Below are positions 1 through 13,317 of a DNA stretch of 64,000 nucleotides, in pieces. Made by a program: the position numbers and the translations under genes. A model generated the notes under the pieces. That model was not told the origin of the DNA, did no database searches, and saw nothing but the letters and a program-made list of their open reading frames with translations. The stretch is from Paulownia fortunei (Eukaryota; Streptophyta; Magnoliopsida; Lamiales; Paulowniaceae): NCBI GenBank assembly GCA_019321725.1, contig CM033108.1:1986501-2050500 (forward strand), written 5' to 3'. Position 1 is the first letter of the stretch. Each line of letters begins with the position of its first letter.

Positions 1-222
1 TACCACTAACAAGGTAGTAATTGCATCAAATAGATAAGAAAACAAACCTAAATTTAGCACCACCACTAGATTAGATGTGGAGAGTAAATTTTCTATAGCA
101 TAATATGGATGCTTCAAGGCAAATATAGCCACGTTAGTTACACAAGATGACCAAATGTAATGATGCTATAACAAATTGCCATCCATGAGATGACCAAAGA
201 AGGGCACTACAGCAGGCTGCCA

Positions 223-359
223 TCTGTTTCTGTTCAGAGTCAGATGACTCCAGGATGGAGCTTTAGATTTGGATGGCTTGTTTCTATTCAGAGTCGGATG
301 AATACGAAGTTGAGCTTTGTCGAACACTCCTGGATGGATCTTTCGATTTGGATGGCTTC
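223..359. repeat. Imperfect tandem duplication spanning the last exon of the TXNDC9-like gene
   Basis: The end of the coding sequence (about 283-359, encoding KPSKSKDPSRS and the terminal SDSE plus stop) is followed downstream by a second, shorter copy at about 223-281. The copies share the blocks GATTTGGATGGCTT, CCAGGATGGA/CCTGGATGGA and TTCAGAGTC on the plus strand. The downstream copy lacks the segment for VRQSSTSY and has the stop TAG replaced by CAG. It lies in the presumed 3'UTR. Confidence 0.6.
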
Positions 360-2091
360 AATGACGATTCACCATCAAAAAAAACAACCTGGGCTTTAGC
401 TAACCTTTCTTCTAGCTCCTCTGTGCTGAACCCATCTGTCCCACCAAGCTCATCAAATCCAACCTAATTTTCATGCAGTAAAATCTTGATATACAGAAAG
501 TTTTACAAGTCAAAGACTAAAGATCAAGATGATTTATATTAGCATGTAACTTACCACATAATCCTCCACTTTAGCATTTTTTACGAGGGCAAGAGTTGGA
601 AGGACAACAATTCGGAGCTTCTCAGACAAATATAGACTTTTCTCAGCATTGATTTTAAAAAAACGCGTCTCAATATGTTGCTTTGCCAATATACTCAAAT
701 GCTTGTCCATGACCTGCAATAAGCTACATTGAAACATTATTCTAATCTACTCCCTACCTAAAGATGATGAACTCCTGTCTCCAGATTACCCTTCATTGAG
801 TTCATTCTTCAGACACTTCCACATTTTACAGAAAATATACATTTTACCTAAATTGAGAATCCAATGTTATTGCATAATCTTGGGTGAAGAATTGTGCATT
901 GTCCCCACAACATGTTTTGTGTCTCCCTCAATCGTAACAATTAAAAATCATTTTAGATGCATTCTTAATCTAGAAATCTTAATGGAGAACTCATTTGACA
1001 GTTGCAAAAGGTGCTAGGAACCAAAGAACTAGATTGGTCATGTCAACAAATATTGGTTGGCAAAAGAAAATGCCAATGCCAAAGGAGGCTGTAACACAAA
1101 TCATTCGACTTTATAGCTAGTAAAAACCTAATTACTACTGGTTTCTTTAAACAAGTCCATCATCTAGATCCAAATCAACCTAATTATAAACTCAAGAAGA
1201 CTATAGGGTACAAATTTATAGCCTTAAACTCCTAATTTCAAACTTTCCTTCGAGATTGATGCTCACCTCAGACATTAAAGCACAAGCAAAAGGGTTTGCA
1301 ACATATATCTCTAGATCTCTACAACTGAATCACACATTATCTCAGTATTTCACCCTGACACAGTAAAGCAACATTCAGTAGATAATTTTGATCTAGAATT
1401 CTCCAAAAATTGCCCACCACAAGGTTACAGGCACTGCAAAGCAAAACAAGACAGCACACATTCTTACACCACAATGAAAAAAGATCTGTGGAAAAGGATA
1501 TCTCAATGGAGAAGAAGCTGGATCTGAATTTCTCAAGCATATGAATCTTAACAAAACACCCGTGGAAATGCCCCCAGAGAATTAATTATACCACAACAAT
1601 ACCACAAGATATAGAATTAATTCACAAGCTTAAACATACTTCAGTAAAATAAATTATACAGATACTGAAACGCAAGTTTAGGTACACATATCGAGGCAAA
1701 TGTACCTTGCAAGGCCAATTCTCACGATAAAAATGGCACACGACGCGGTCGCTGGCCTTAACAATAGAGAAGAATTCCTTCTCGTTGAAAATCTCAGAAT
1801 ATTCGCCATGGCCGAGGGCGATCCAACGGCTCCTTTTCTCCGCCATTTTCTTCATCTGCTGCAATCTCCGCTCTCTCAACACTTCCAAATCGTCCGAATC
1901 CAGCCGATCCAACGCCGAGATCTCCTCATCTATCTTGTCCTCCACCGCCTTCACCACAGTCAGCACTTGCTTCTCCAATATCTGCAAAAAATAAATTAAT
2001 TAATTACAATGATATCATACTATTCATTTTCCGAAATGTAAAAATCGAGATTTTTTTGCGAGTGTACCTCTTGAACTTTTAAATTATCCAT
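284..2091 (-). CDS. Thioredoxin domain-containing protein 9 homolog (phosducin-like/TXNDC9 family)
   Basis: Four exons on the minus strand: 2091-2068, 1981-1706, 713-555 and 463-284, all joined in phase 0 with GT-AG introns, giving 212 residues, close to the family's usual length of about 210. The N-terminal third is a charged helical region (LDRLDSDDLEVLRERR, then MKKMAEKRSRW). The thioredoxin fold follows, with the family signature WPCKVMDKHL where classical thioredoxins have CGPC, then the conserved strands RIVVLPTLALVKNAKVEDYVVGFDELGG. The tail is Ser-rich and acidic, ending SDSE. Family knowledge: TXNDC9 and phosducin-like proteins bind chaperonin CCT and affect tubulin and actin folding; they are not thought to be efficient disulfide reductases. 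The start is the first ATG of the short 24-nt exon 1, which is needed to reach full length. Intron 2 is about 1 kb. Family is certain; the cellular role is inferred. Confidence 0.93.
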
Positions 2092-2340
2092 GGATGAATT
2101 GAGGGAAAAAGGTATTCAATCTTCGGAGAACGAACTGGTTCAAGGTGAAAAAAGAAAATTTCAAATTTCAAATGAGAGATATATCTGTGTCGCCTGTTAA
2201 TGATCCCGATTTTCGAAGACTCTTAGTTATTGAGAATACACCAGCATTCAGCAACGGGCTTCAAAATTAAGAATTGAGCCCAACACTTTGGACCATATAT
2301 GTTTTTATTGGGCCTATGACATTAGCCTATTGGGCTCAAG
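2092..2340 (-). promoter_or_regulatory. Probable promoter and 5'UTR of the TXNDC9-like gene with TGGGCC/T boxes
   Basis: Directly upstream of the start codon. It holds TGGGCC at 2309-2314 and TGGGCT at 2331-2336, which match plant site II/UP1-type (GGCCCA) elements common in promoters of growth and housekeeping genes. No clear TATA box was seen. More GGGCT/AGCCC motifs lie at 2580-2700. Promoter role is inferred from position. Confidence 0.4.
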
Positions 2341-4859
2341 AGTAAAATACATACGTAAATAATTTTCTAGGTCCATGAAAAACTTGGCATTAAGTTCCAA
2401 TTGCAGCAACTCGTCAACCTTTTTTGTTAATAATAAGGAGAATATTGGCCGATTTCGAATTAATTCCTCTTCACCTGATTAAAACTTATGATCGACGAAA
2501 TCGTAGGTATATTACGCTAAGCACTCTGCTCACCAATTAGTAGATGTGGAGACTTAAGTTCGCTAATCTTGACGGACTTTCTGTTGGGCTGGATCTTAGA
2601 CTTATTAATTTCATCTTCAATGCAAAAGCCCATAAGTACTGAATCAGAGTGAGAGCCCATTTAGCTTGGTATGATCATGGGTTCTTATGGGCTCTGAGAA
2701 AATCCATGCCTCCTCATTTAACCTATATTTACTCTTAATATAATTAACATGCAAACCCACTTCATAAAAACCCTACTTAGTTAAATACAGAATGGATAAA
2801 ATTCGATATTTAATACGTATGAGTATATTATAATTTTTTATTAAAGTTATAATAAAAAAATCGGTAATAAATATGAAAATAATTAATATATGGATTCATA
2901 CATGAACGGATAAAATATGAATGAAAAATAATTATTCGGGAGTAAAAATATGGCTTATTCTGATATGATTGTGTTTCTACTTATTTTTAAATTATATAAA
3001 AACTATTTTATAAGTATTTTTATACTATTTTAATTTATTTTTATTTATAATTATGACATAATTTAAAGATAATGATTCAATAATAAATATTATATTCATA
3101 AATTATCAGAATTTATATTTTTTATTTATATAATATTTCATTAATACTTAAAATATTTTTTAATAATTTTTAAATTATTTTTAATTTTATAAATATTTAT
3201 TAAATAAAGTATTATCATCAAGTATTATACGGATAAATATAATATGTGTACTAAATATTTCACTTCAAAAATACAGAGTATCACTCGACAGTTCAAAATA
3301 TGTACGGGAAACAAAAATATTTTTTTAATTATTTATACGTACGTGTACTATACAAATATAGTACGAGCTTTAACTAAAAGAGATAAAAACTAGTAAATGA
3401 ATATCATTCACTCACCATTTCACAACAACTTTTGCCTCATCAATTTCAAAAATTCATCTTATCTATTTTTAAAAGGCAATATGCAGCCCTCCTCTCAATT
3501 TTCTCCATGTGTTTCTTTAATTGTTTTACACACTTTTTTTTTTTCCCTTTGAATATTTGCCAAAAAATCAGAATCTGTGAACCAACAATCACCTGTACAT
3601 TTGCCTAGGTTATTAAGCTAGGTATGTAAACAAATTGAAAGAATTTCTTTACATAAAAAGAACCCTAAAAAGAAATTGGTTGCTTCAAGCACAAGTAGTA
3701 GTAGAATATTGCTTTAGTGAAAATATAACAAATTAAATTAAAGGTACCCAAAAAAGAGAAAAAAAAACACAGCAGCATAACTACATGCATTACCCCATGA
3801 TGATAGACAGTGCTACTTCTTTCTTTAGTCTGCTGCGACAGCCCCAAACTTTGGATAAAAAGGAACAATTTCATTTCCTCAGCAGCGTCTCCTTAACTCT
3901 TTCTAGGTCAAAAAGATGCAAAAGAAGAACCAATCTTGATATGTACCCTGTGTCCCTGTTATATATGTCCATAGAGGGAGCCACCTATTATAAGCCTCAT
4001 AGTATATTTGACCATCTATCACCCCTCAATGGGTATATTTTGAAATTAGGGGTAAATTTGTAATTTATGAGCTATTGTATCTATCGGTTCTTGAAATGCT
4101 ACACCGGGTGTGGACAATATATCGGATATGTAAATAATTAACGAGTGACTAATTTCAAATATCTCATTGAGTGTATCGTGATTATATCGTTCTTGAAAGA
4201 TGAAAAATCTTACCGAAAAAAGAAAAGAAAAGAAAAAAATAATCGAAAGAAATTCTAACGTACTAGGAGTGGCCCTACTTCAATCCTCTAATATTGTTTT
4301 AAGTCCAAATACACACACTATTTTCAGAAGTTGATAAGTTTCCTTGGTAAAAATATTGATGTGGAAATTATGAAATTATGTTATATATGCTTTATTTTTG
4401 CTATATTTATTGTTGATATTTTCACTTACCAAAGTCAAACTTCATATATCACACACACTGTTCAATTGGGTGTATATAACGATGATTTTAAGTGAAATAT
4501 TAATATTATTTAAATTGGTGACATTTATTCGTATGAAAATATCGACTCGATTTTCTTAAAAATAGATCTCTAATAATTTTTTTTTTCAAATTTCATATAT
4601 GGTACTAATGGAGTTCTTAGAACATAGGGCATTGTTTCTTCATAACCGAAAAATATCAAAAGTTAATTGTTATTATTTACTAATATAAACCCATTTTTTA
4701 TTATCATTTTACACGTGGGCATCATAGTATAAGAAAAATTCATAAGATTATGAAATTTTATATTCGAATTTTATTAAATGTATGGACATTAATCTATTGA
4801 CATAATACTTGATTGATGATAATTGTTAATTTATAAATTATTGAATTATTATTTCACAT

Positions 4860-5216
4860 TCGATTACAGAACATGCTTACGCAGGTACACTTTTTCATCC
4901 TATAAAGTGGAACTATCAATTTGAATTCGCTTCCAACGGTAGGGTGGAGGTTCGAATTCTGGTAGGAACCTACGGCTGAATTTCGGTATAAAGCAATCAC
5001 TATACTACCAGTGGGACTCTGCGTCCGGAGTTTAGTATGATGCAATTACTGTGGTTTGGACTCCTTGTGTGCAAAAGTATACAGTTCTTGTTGGAAACCC
5101 GAGAGGCACTTGAAGCATATCCCGCGATTTACCCTATCAAGGTATTAGGGGTAGGTGTTTTGGAGGTTAAGAATTAGTTCGACGAAAGTGTGATATCTGA
5201 ATCATAAAAAAAAAAA
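4860..5216 (+). mobile_element. SINE-like or other non-LTR retroelement fragment
   Basis: A less AT-rich island with a pol III B-box-like sequence, GGTTCGAATTC, at 4949-4959 and a terminal run of about 14 A at 5206-5219. It also has moderately GC-rich text (for example CCCGAGAGGCACTTGAAGC) unlike the surrounding sequence. A clear A box and target-site duplication were not found, so it could be the 3' end of a LINE instead. Confidence 0.35.
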
Positions 5217-6754
5217 AAATCTCAATGAGATCCTTGATTCCAAAGTCACATTAATTAATATTTGTCCCCTTTTTGTCTCTCTTTTACTACTCTAATTCTA
5301 ATTCTAATTATTTTCTAGCTACATAAATAAGGAACATTACGTCCCACTAAACAAAGTCACAAAAATATCCTCTCAACAATAATTTTATTGGCCCACTTCT
5401 TTTTGTGACAGAAAAATGACACAAAATGTATAATCACATCATGATTTTTTTTAAGAACCAAAAAACACATCGATTGCGAGAGAGACTAAAACAAATAGAT
5501 TGAGATATTCTTTGTTTGGAGGATCGGATTTGCGGGGCCAAATTCGAAATTATAGCAAATGTACCTCATCATGTTAGTGGTTCCATTTCGTCGTACATAG
5601 ATGCACATAAAATATTTTAAATTATAATTAAAGTTTGAATTTTGATGGGAAAAAAAAAGTTTTAAAATATTAAGAGTTAATAATACGTTTTGAATCTTGA
5701 ATTTTTGTGAGAAAAAAAATTAAAATGTTTGTCTTACTCCAAATAAATGTTGTGTTATTTTTGAAAAAACGTTTTTCCATTGAGGGTGAAATGGGACATT
5801 TAACTAGGTAAATTTTTTTCGAGGCAAGTATTTATAGTAAAATGAATAATTTGCATCGTTATAAATATTGTTTCAAAATTTTGATGGAAATGTTAAATTA
5901 AATTTAAATTTTAGTTTAATTTTGCATGTTGTTCATCGAAATATCAGAATATAAGATATTTCCTACGAAAAATCAAATTTTGATTTCTAAAAATTCTTTG
6001 AAATTTCAAATAATATTTAGATATCTTATATTTTTAATAGTATAATGCATGATAATAAATTTAATACTGGAATAAAATTTACTATTCATTGAGCAATACT
6101 TACACTTACTATTACTAGCTTAATAATTAAAAGATGGGAATAATCTTTTTTTAATAATTTAGACTCAATGAATATTGGTACATAATCAAGCTCAATCAGT
6201 TATAGATTAAGTTCAAATATTAAGATGCATCTACAGTGACCATATATTGGTATTCATTGTTAAATACGGTACCACATCAATTATTATTGGCGAAATAATT
6301 ATATCACTATACATCTCCACTATTCTATATCAATTAAGATTTTTTAAGATGCAATGCAGCATATCGTAAATTATTATTATTTAATCAATAATTTGCAATC
6401 ACAATACAAAAGTGAATGTAAATATAAAATTGTCAAAATGTTTAATGTCAACATCTAAGATTAAAAATTGCATCGCACAAACTTATCAAAAAAATAAAAA
6501 ATAAAACATAAAAGTTAAAAATTAAAAATTAAAAAAAGAAAGAAAGGGATGGTGGGAACTGTGGACAACTAGAAAAGTACAAACGGCGGAACATGTTGAA
6601 TTGTCAAATGATGTCCACCCCATTATCACCTTTGAACCAACTAAAAGTCCACAAAGAAGACAAGCTTGACTGCCCGACGCTTTTGTTCTCTTTTAACAAA
6701 CTCCAGATTTTTTCCAATTGCAATATAATAATTTTAAGGAGATTCCATTTTATG

Positions 6755-7005
6755 AGTTAATTATAAAAATCACTAATGAGGTTTGACATATATAAAGAAA
6801 CTACCCATATAAATTTATAAATTACAAATATAATTATTCCTTAAAATTTATTTTTATTTTATAAATACCTTCTTTTAGTAGATATATTTTACAAAATAAA
6901 GATAAATATCAAGTCGGTATTTACAATTTATAAATTTAAAGATGTAGTTTTTTAAATAGACCCAAAGTTCAAGGGTGATTTTCATAATTAATCCTTTTAT
7001 TTTTT
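6755..7005. mobile_element. Short inverted-repeat element (MITE), family A copy 1
   Basis: The left end reads AGTTAATTATAAAAATCACT and the right end is its approximate reverse complement (GTGATTTTCATAATTAATCC). Inner arms also pair around TTTATAAATTACAAAT and ATTTACAATTTATAAATTT. Related copies occur at about 35987-36202 and 52842-53085. Confidence 0.55.
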
Positions 7006-9954
7006 TAATCATAACGAACTTACTTAATTTGATCATGTGAATTGTTACAATATTATCATAAAATAAATAAATTCGATAATTTTATTTTATCCAAATAATT
7101 CGAAAAAAAACCACGTCAATGCATCTCCACCTTTAATAATCCCAATTTACTTGCAATTTTAATATAATTAATCCATCCATATATATTCCTTAATTGGGAG
7201 TTGGGATTTGTTAATTAACTCACATGGCATGTACATATACTTTTCCATGACCACATGATCCCCTTTCAAGAAACAAAGTATGTGAAAGAATCTGAAGATC
7301 GATCGAGCTATCTTTGTTTATACAATAAAACCAAGTATTGCATAACAATAACTTGTCCTTTTCATTGCAACTTGATAATGATGTGTTGTCGAAAAGATGT
7401 TTGATTTTTTTTATTTTTTATTTCAAGTCTTTTTCCCCTTGGGTAGAATTGATGGTTAGCTGGATGCAATCTAAATTTAATTAGTGGTACTTAATAAAGT
7501 TAAGCGCGTTATTTAGGCCCCTAAACGCGGGAGCTTTTGGCCTTAACCCATTTTATTAAAAATAGGTTAAGACATGTTTTTAAGTTCACTTGCATCGTGG
7601 GTGGTGAACAAATCTTAGTACCTTTTATGATATGTAGTCACTGGACTATACATGTTGTCATGGAAATATGTTCTAAGCCTGTTTTATTTATGGTAATATT
7701 GGCCGACAATCTTTGCACCCTCCATCTCATTTTTATAAGTTTAATTTAACTCCATTTCAACTTTTAGATTTAAAGATGAAGAAAATAAAAAAAAAATTAT
7801 ATATTTTAGACTGTTGTTTTTAAATAAAATATTAAAAATAATTATTGATGCGTATAAAAATAACACATACCAAGAATCAATGATCGAACACGTAATTCCT
7901 TTAACTCATATCCAAGAACACCTACAAAATAAAACATGGAATTGAGAATGATAGATTGCACAACGAAAACTCTCCATACTCAATTCAACTAATGCTTTTA
8001 TATAATAAATAATATAAAATCAAGAATGCTGGAATGCAAGCTAACTAGTAATCAAGCGGGATTCTCTTTACTTCTCCCACACTTAGATCAAACTGTGATT
8101 TTGGTTAGATGATAAGGTTTTATTGACAATAACCCTAAGAACAAGGGTTTCTAAGACCTATCCAGGTCAGTTAAAATCAACACATTTATGTTTGACACAT
8201 TGATTCAAATCAACTCAATAGCTGTATAACTCAATTAAATCTTAATAATTGTTTTCATACTAAAATTATAATTTTTTTAAGTATAAATCAAACGGGGCTT
8301 AAACCCACCAACAATATCATACTCAATCATCATGCTGTGGGTCAATTAATTTGGCCCGAATGATCAAATCAGATTTAGGTCATATCAATAATAAATAAAA
8401 AATATATATGCATAGATAGAAATTAGGTAATGATCCCTACTTCTACTTTTAATTGAAAATTAGGTACATGTAGGAGAAAGGGCAGTAGACCTAACCTTCA
8501 AAGATGCATACAATTACTTTAACGAGACGATTGTTCACTAAGAAAATAATTTTAGAAAATATGCTAGGGTTTCCTTTTGCAGATTAAACTTTAGTTATAA
8601 TTTTTAGAAAATATGAATCAAATTATATATATAATATACTCTCACAATTATGAGAGGTCATATTTCAATAATTATGTTTGCATAATACAAACCAAAGGAC
8701 ATTTTACTTATTTAATTTAAGCAACACAAAGGATTCATCCAAAGCGGCCCCTCCTATTCAAACACTACTATGAGAATTGGATAACGACTGGTCAAATATT
8801 AGCAATTAGATATTTTAGATTGGTGAGATTTCATTTTCTCAATTAAATTTGGACCAACAAGATCTTGGTCAAGAATCAAATAATGAATTTTTAAAATTAT
8901 ATACAATTAAAAACTGTAGAATTTGAATTTTATCAAAAGTGAGGATGTTATCGTAATTTCAATTAGGTTTTTCTTTAGACATAGGCTTTTATATATAACT
9001 ATCAATTGTACTAAATTAATCATTATTGTACTAGGTCTATTAATGTACTTGATCGTTTCATAGATAAAATCGTGCAATATTTATGTAACAAATATAATAC
9101 ATTTTTGTTATTAATGTTTCTCTTTTGAGTTTAGTACTATTTGTGTTGCTTATGATTATCAACCAATAATTCATGAACTTTGTTGTTCATCAAAACTTGA
9201 CAAAACATTAAATACTAAAACATTAAATACAAATGAGAACCTAACATAAAATATATTTGTAATGAATAGCAAATATTTTTGTAAATTAAATTAGCTTTTG
9301 TATCGTTGATGGTAAGATTTCAACATGATTCATTTCCATTACGTAATTACTCATTTCAAGTCACTGATGAAGTTGGGAGGGACAACTGCCTCTCTTCAAA
9401 TTCTATAAAATATTAAATTTAGTATAAAACTTACATATAAATATATTGACTTTAAAATTTTGCTCTCTTAAAAAATTAAATTATCTCTTTATTTATTATT
9501 TTTAAAGTAAATTTCAATCTCGATTCAATTTAAGTTTTCTTGCTCAATCCCTACTTCAAGCCACAATATAAAGGAAATAGGGGGAAAAGGCTCCATTTAA
9601 GCACATAGTTATTGACCTCACAATAAAGTCATCAAGACAAAAATTTAATATAATGAATGCATAATTGTTATTAATTAAATAATTAAGAGAAAGTAAGAAA
9701 CCAATTCATATTCATAGCAGCTACTTGAATAGCCTTGAAATGTGAAAATTTGATTAATGCATCTAATATTCTTCGTGGAAACGCATTTAAGCATTAATTA
9801 TCCGATTAATTCCCTAAATTAAAGTACCAAACCTATATCATAGCGATTCCTGTTATGCTTTTGTTGCGAAGCAAGGAAAAATTATTTACATACCAAGTAA
9901 ATGTAAAATTTATGTCATCCCGATGTATCGTGATTTTCTAGAGTATATTGCATC

Positions 9955-10754
9955 TAGGGCTATGCACGATTTGGTACAAGTGTCAAAAATTAAAATTTCG
10001 ATACAAATTTAAATTGAATTAAAATTTTCAGTTTAATATTCGGTATATATTTTTTTAAAATTTTGAAATTTAGTTGAATATCAATATTTGAATTCGATAA
10101 TTGAATGTATAATTAATTTTTATTTTTATTTATTATTTTTAAATTTTGTTGATTAATTTTGACCTTCAGTATTTTTTAGTCTATTTTCCTTATGTTAAAT
10201 TATTTAATAATTATTTGATTGGTGCTTATGGAGATAACAAAAATTTAGCATCATTAACACACTATGTTTTCTTAATTCTTAATAACTAAAAAAATATATT
10301 TATCTTATTTGATGAAATATCTTACCAAAATACTGATTGAACACTCAACACTCATAGATTGAACTGAATGCAATTGAATTCCTTAGTTATTTCTTGTTAG
10401 TCACAAAAAGAATAAATATATAAGCATATTTTTATTTTTAAAAATTTAATTTTCTACTTTGCCCAAACAATAACAATTTATGATTGAAAGATAAACTCCA
10501 AAAATAGTACAAATGATTGAATTATTTTTTCTATATGTCACAAATCCTTGATTTAATAATTGTTATGCATGAATTCTTAAAAAAAGAAGAAGGGGTTTTC
10601 TTTTTATATAAATTTTAATTTTATCAAAATCATATCAAATTATAAAAAAAAATCAATAATTATCAGACTAAACCGATTTATTTTATTTTGATATTCAACT
10701 TGATAAATTATTGTACCGAAATTTGAATACGGTATTATCGAATGCACATCCCTA
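9955..10754. mobile_element. hAT-like MITE with terminal inverted repeats and 8-bp target-site duplication
   Basis: Begins TAGGGCTATGCACGA and ends in the approximate inverse (TCGAATGCACATCCCTA). Flanks are ATTGCATC (9947-9954) and ATTGCACT (10755-10762), matching at 6 of 8 positions, as expected for an aged 8-bp hAT duplication. The pairing extends inward around GGTAC/GTACC and AAATTTCG. About 800 bp, no coding capacity. Confidence 0.6.
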
Positions 10755-11132
10755 ATTGCACTCAATTCATTCAATTACACCCACTTTATTCAATAATTCC
10801 ATATTGTATAACTTCTTTTTCCTTTTGCACCTGTGACCAATTTACTCAGGAAATTTCATGTTTAGTCTTGTAAATATTGTGCCACCAATTACTCTGTACG
10901 ATAAGTTTGATCTTGTAGATACTATACCAGTATATAATTTTCTATAGTATGTTGCACCCAATTTTTTCAAAGAGCAATATATAAAAAAAATTCATATCAC
11001 CCTAGCAACTTGAACCTCCATATATACATGACTATATTCATAATTAAATAGATCTAAGTGGGTGGCATTAAATTTGGCAAATAAATAGCATGAGAGTTAA
11101 ATACATCCCATAAATTACAGTCCGATCTTTTA

Positions 11133-11526
11133 TAGGGATGACAATAGACGCGTTCAACTTTAAACCCGTCTCAAATATTGCCCCGCTTGGGGTGAGTTTT
11201 TAAGTCATAAATGAGTTCACAACGAGTCTTAATTTTTTATTTTTAAACCCGAGTCACCCCGGACCTACCCAATTTAAATTATTTATTTATTTTTTATTTT
11301 AATATATATGTATTTAGGTAATATTAGATATCAAAAAATATATTTTTCAAAAAAAATTAATGATGTTATTTTTAAAAATTATATTTTTTATTATTTTAAA
11401 AAATATAAAACATATCTGATGAATCTAATATGTCAGATTCGGGACGGGGAGGGGCTGAGCTTGGGTCCTTAAAAATCTTGAGTCTCAAATTTTGAGAAAT
11501 TCATCACAAATCCGTTGCAGTCCCTA
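11133..11526. mobile_element. hAT-like MITE, about 394 bp
   Basis: Ends are TAGGGATGACAATAGACG and, inverted at the right, TAGGGACTGCAACGGAT. Flanks ATCTTTTA (11125-11132) and ATTCTTTA (11527-11534) agree at 6 of 8 positions. Internal GC-rich blocks (AAACCCG, GCCCCGC, GGGACGGGGAGGGGC) are typical of the widespread plant MITEs of this type. Confidence 0.55.
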
Positions 11527-11772
11527 ATTCTTTATATCAATTTAATATCCGTCCCTAATCTTTTATATTAATTTAATATTTTATTTATATTTTACATTAT
11601 AAATATATACCAAATGTATAAAATAAATTTCACATTGTATAACTTCTTTTTGCTTTTGCACCTGTTACCAATTACTTTCTACATAAAATTTTATGTTAGG
11701 TCTTATAAAAGTTACATTCGATGGTGTGCACTGAGTATATATTTTACTTTATATTTATATATACTCACACCC

Positions 11773-11779
11773 ACACACC

Positions 11780-11834
<55 letters not shown>
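11773..11834. repeat. Compound (CA)n(TA)n microsatellite
   Basis: An imperfect CA-rich stretch followed by about 22 TA units. Simple repeat with no further feature. Confidence 0.9.
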
Positions 11835-11837
<3 letters not shown>

Positions 11838-12681
11838 AATGTAAAAAATATGGTGAGATGAACACCATATGATCACATGATCATCATCGAGTATAGTATG
11901 TCATAAACCTTTCATGTTGTCAATTTTTTTTCTTTTTAATTATAAAAAAATATTGATTGATTTGTCAACTCTCTTTCAAGTAACCCAAATCTATAACTAA
12001 TTTGAACTCATGACCAACTAAGTCATATATGCAAGTTGCTTACCAATAGAATACCTAATATCATTTTCATGTTGTCCGCCTGAATCATTATGATTATTTA
12101 AATATATATAAGATGATGTTATATGCTAATATTATCATATGTTATTTGAATGTCATTTAATTGGAGCCCACTTACCCAAATGGATAACATCTTATGAATC
12201 CCTTCTTATTTTTATTTTATTCAATATATTTTAACAAAATGCTTATAAAATTTATTTTGATACACCCTAATAAAATTATTTATGTACTCAAATTAAACAA
12301 CAAATTATTTCATCTTTATGATAGAATATTCAAATTTTGTACAAGTTTAAGATTTTGCTTGAAATTTTTCCTACACACTTTAACATTAATCAACCATTAA
12401 GTCACAAAAATTTATTTGAAAATATGAAAAGAAAAATTAGTCTAAATGCAGCGCCGTTATACTCAATCAATATAATTACATTTACTTTTATTTGAAAAAA
12501 AATAATAAATAAAAATAAATAAAAATTCACCTAGTTCTGTTTTTGGCCAAACCAACCAGAATTTTTCGGATATCTTATCACATTTTCCCATTATGATTGT
12601 TCATTTTTAATCCTACAATTCCACTTACATCCGATATTATATGGGGAGAATATATAGAAGCCGTAAAGCGATTGGGGGTTA
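11835..12681. other. AT-rich intergenic DNA
   Basis: No coding region or RNA gene recognised; frames seen here are A/T-driven. Confidence 0.5.
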
Positions 12682-12690
12682 TATTGCTTT

Positions 12691-13237
12691 GAGTAAAATA
12701 TATTTTGTCCCCCGAATTTATACCCCTTTTACCAAACACACCACTAAATATAAAATTTTATACAAATTACCCCCTATCATGTCATGTGAATTGGCATTAA
12801 TAACCTTAAGTAATATTTTTTATTTTTATTTTTATTTTCTTTTCACTATTTTTTTTTTCTGCTCCAACCAACACACCCACCATGTATCTCCCCAACTTTT
12901 TTCCAAATTCTTTATTTATTTTTTCTTCTTTCCCACCCATCTTCTTTCTTCTTTGTCGTCTAGGATGGGCGATTAGGGTGGGTGGCAATATGTTGGGGCA
13001 GGGGTGCTATTACTAGGGATGTGCATGATGTGTCGTTGGCAGGGAATAAAGGAATAAAAAAAAGACAAAATAAAAAAAATAAAAGGTAATAGGTAAGGAT
13101 ATTAATGTCATTTCGGATGATGTGTAAAGGGATAATTGTTATATGATATAGTTTAGGAGGGTAAATGATATAAAAATTTATTTAGGGGAGCGTTTGGTAC
13201 AAGAAATATAATGAAGGAGGCAAAATGTATTTTACCG
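12691..13237. mobile_element. Mutator-like non-autonomous element (MULE-MITE), 547 bp, with exact 9-bp target-site duplication
   Basis: Long terminal inverted repeats of at least 110 bp: the left end GAGTAAAATATATTTTG pairs with the right end CAAAATGTATTTTACCG, and pairing continues through ACCAAACAC/GTTTGGTAC and the GACATTAATATCC-like block. It is bounded by an exact 9-bp repeat, TATTGCTTT, at 12682-12690 and 13238-13246. A 9-bp duplication with long TIRs is the hallmark of Mutator elements. It encodes nothing. It sits about 470 bp upstream of the DUF620 start codon and so may lie in or next to that promoter. Confidence 0.8.
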
Positions 13238-13317
13238 TATTGCTTTTTTGACCCGGAGCGTGACCTCACTTGCCAACCATTCACAATCACATCACACTCC
13301 CCCACTATCAGAAAGCA

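Larger units (their letters stand above)
2341..9946. other. AT-rich intergenic DNA
   Basis: No convincing coding sequence on either strand; open frames are short and of low-complexity composition. It contains the SINE-like stretch at 4860-5216, a MITE at about 6755-7005 and many homopolymer runs. The rest shows no recognisable feature. Confidence 0.6.

Noticed and set aside
4936..4960. tRNA gene suggested by the B-box-like GGTTCGAATTC
   Set aside because: No cloverleaf, acceptor stem or A box fits; better read as a SINE-like promoter remnant.
12641..12976. 111-codon frame across the left end of the 12691 element
   Set aside because: It lies in a terminal inverted repeat, has low-complexity composition and matches no protein family I recognise.
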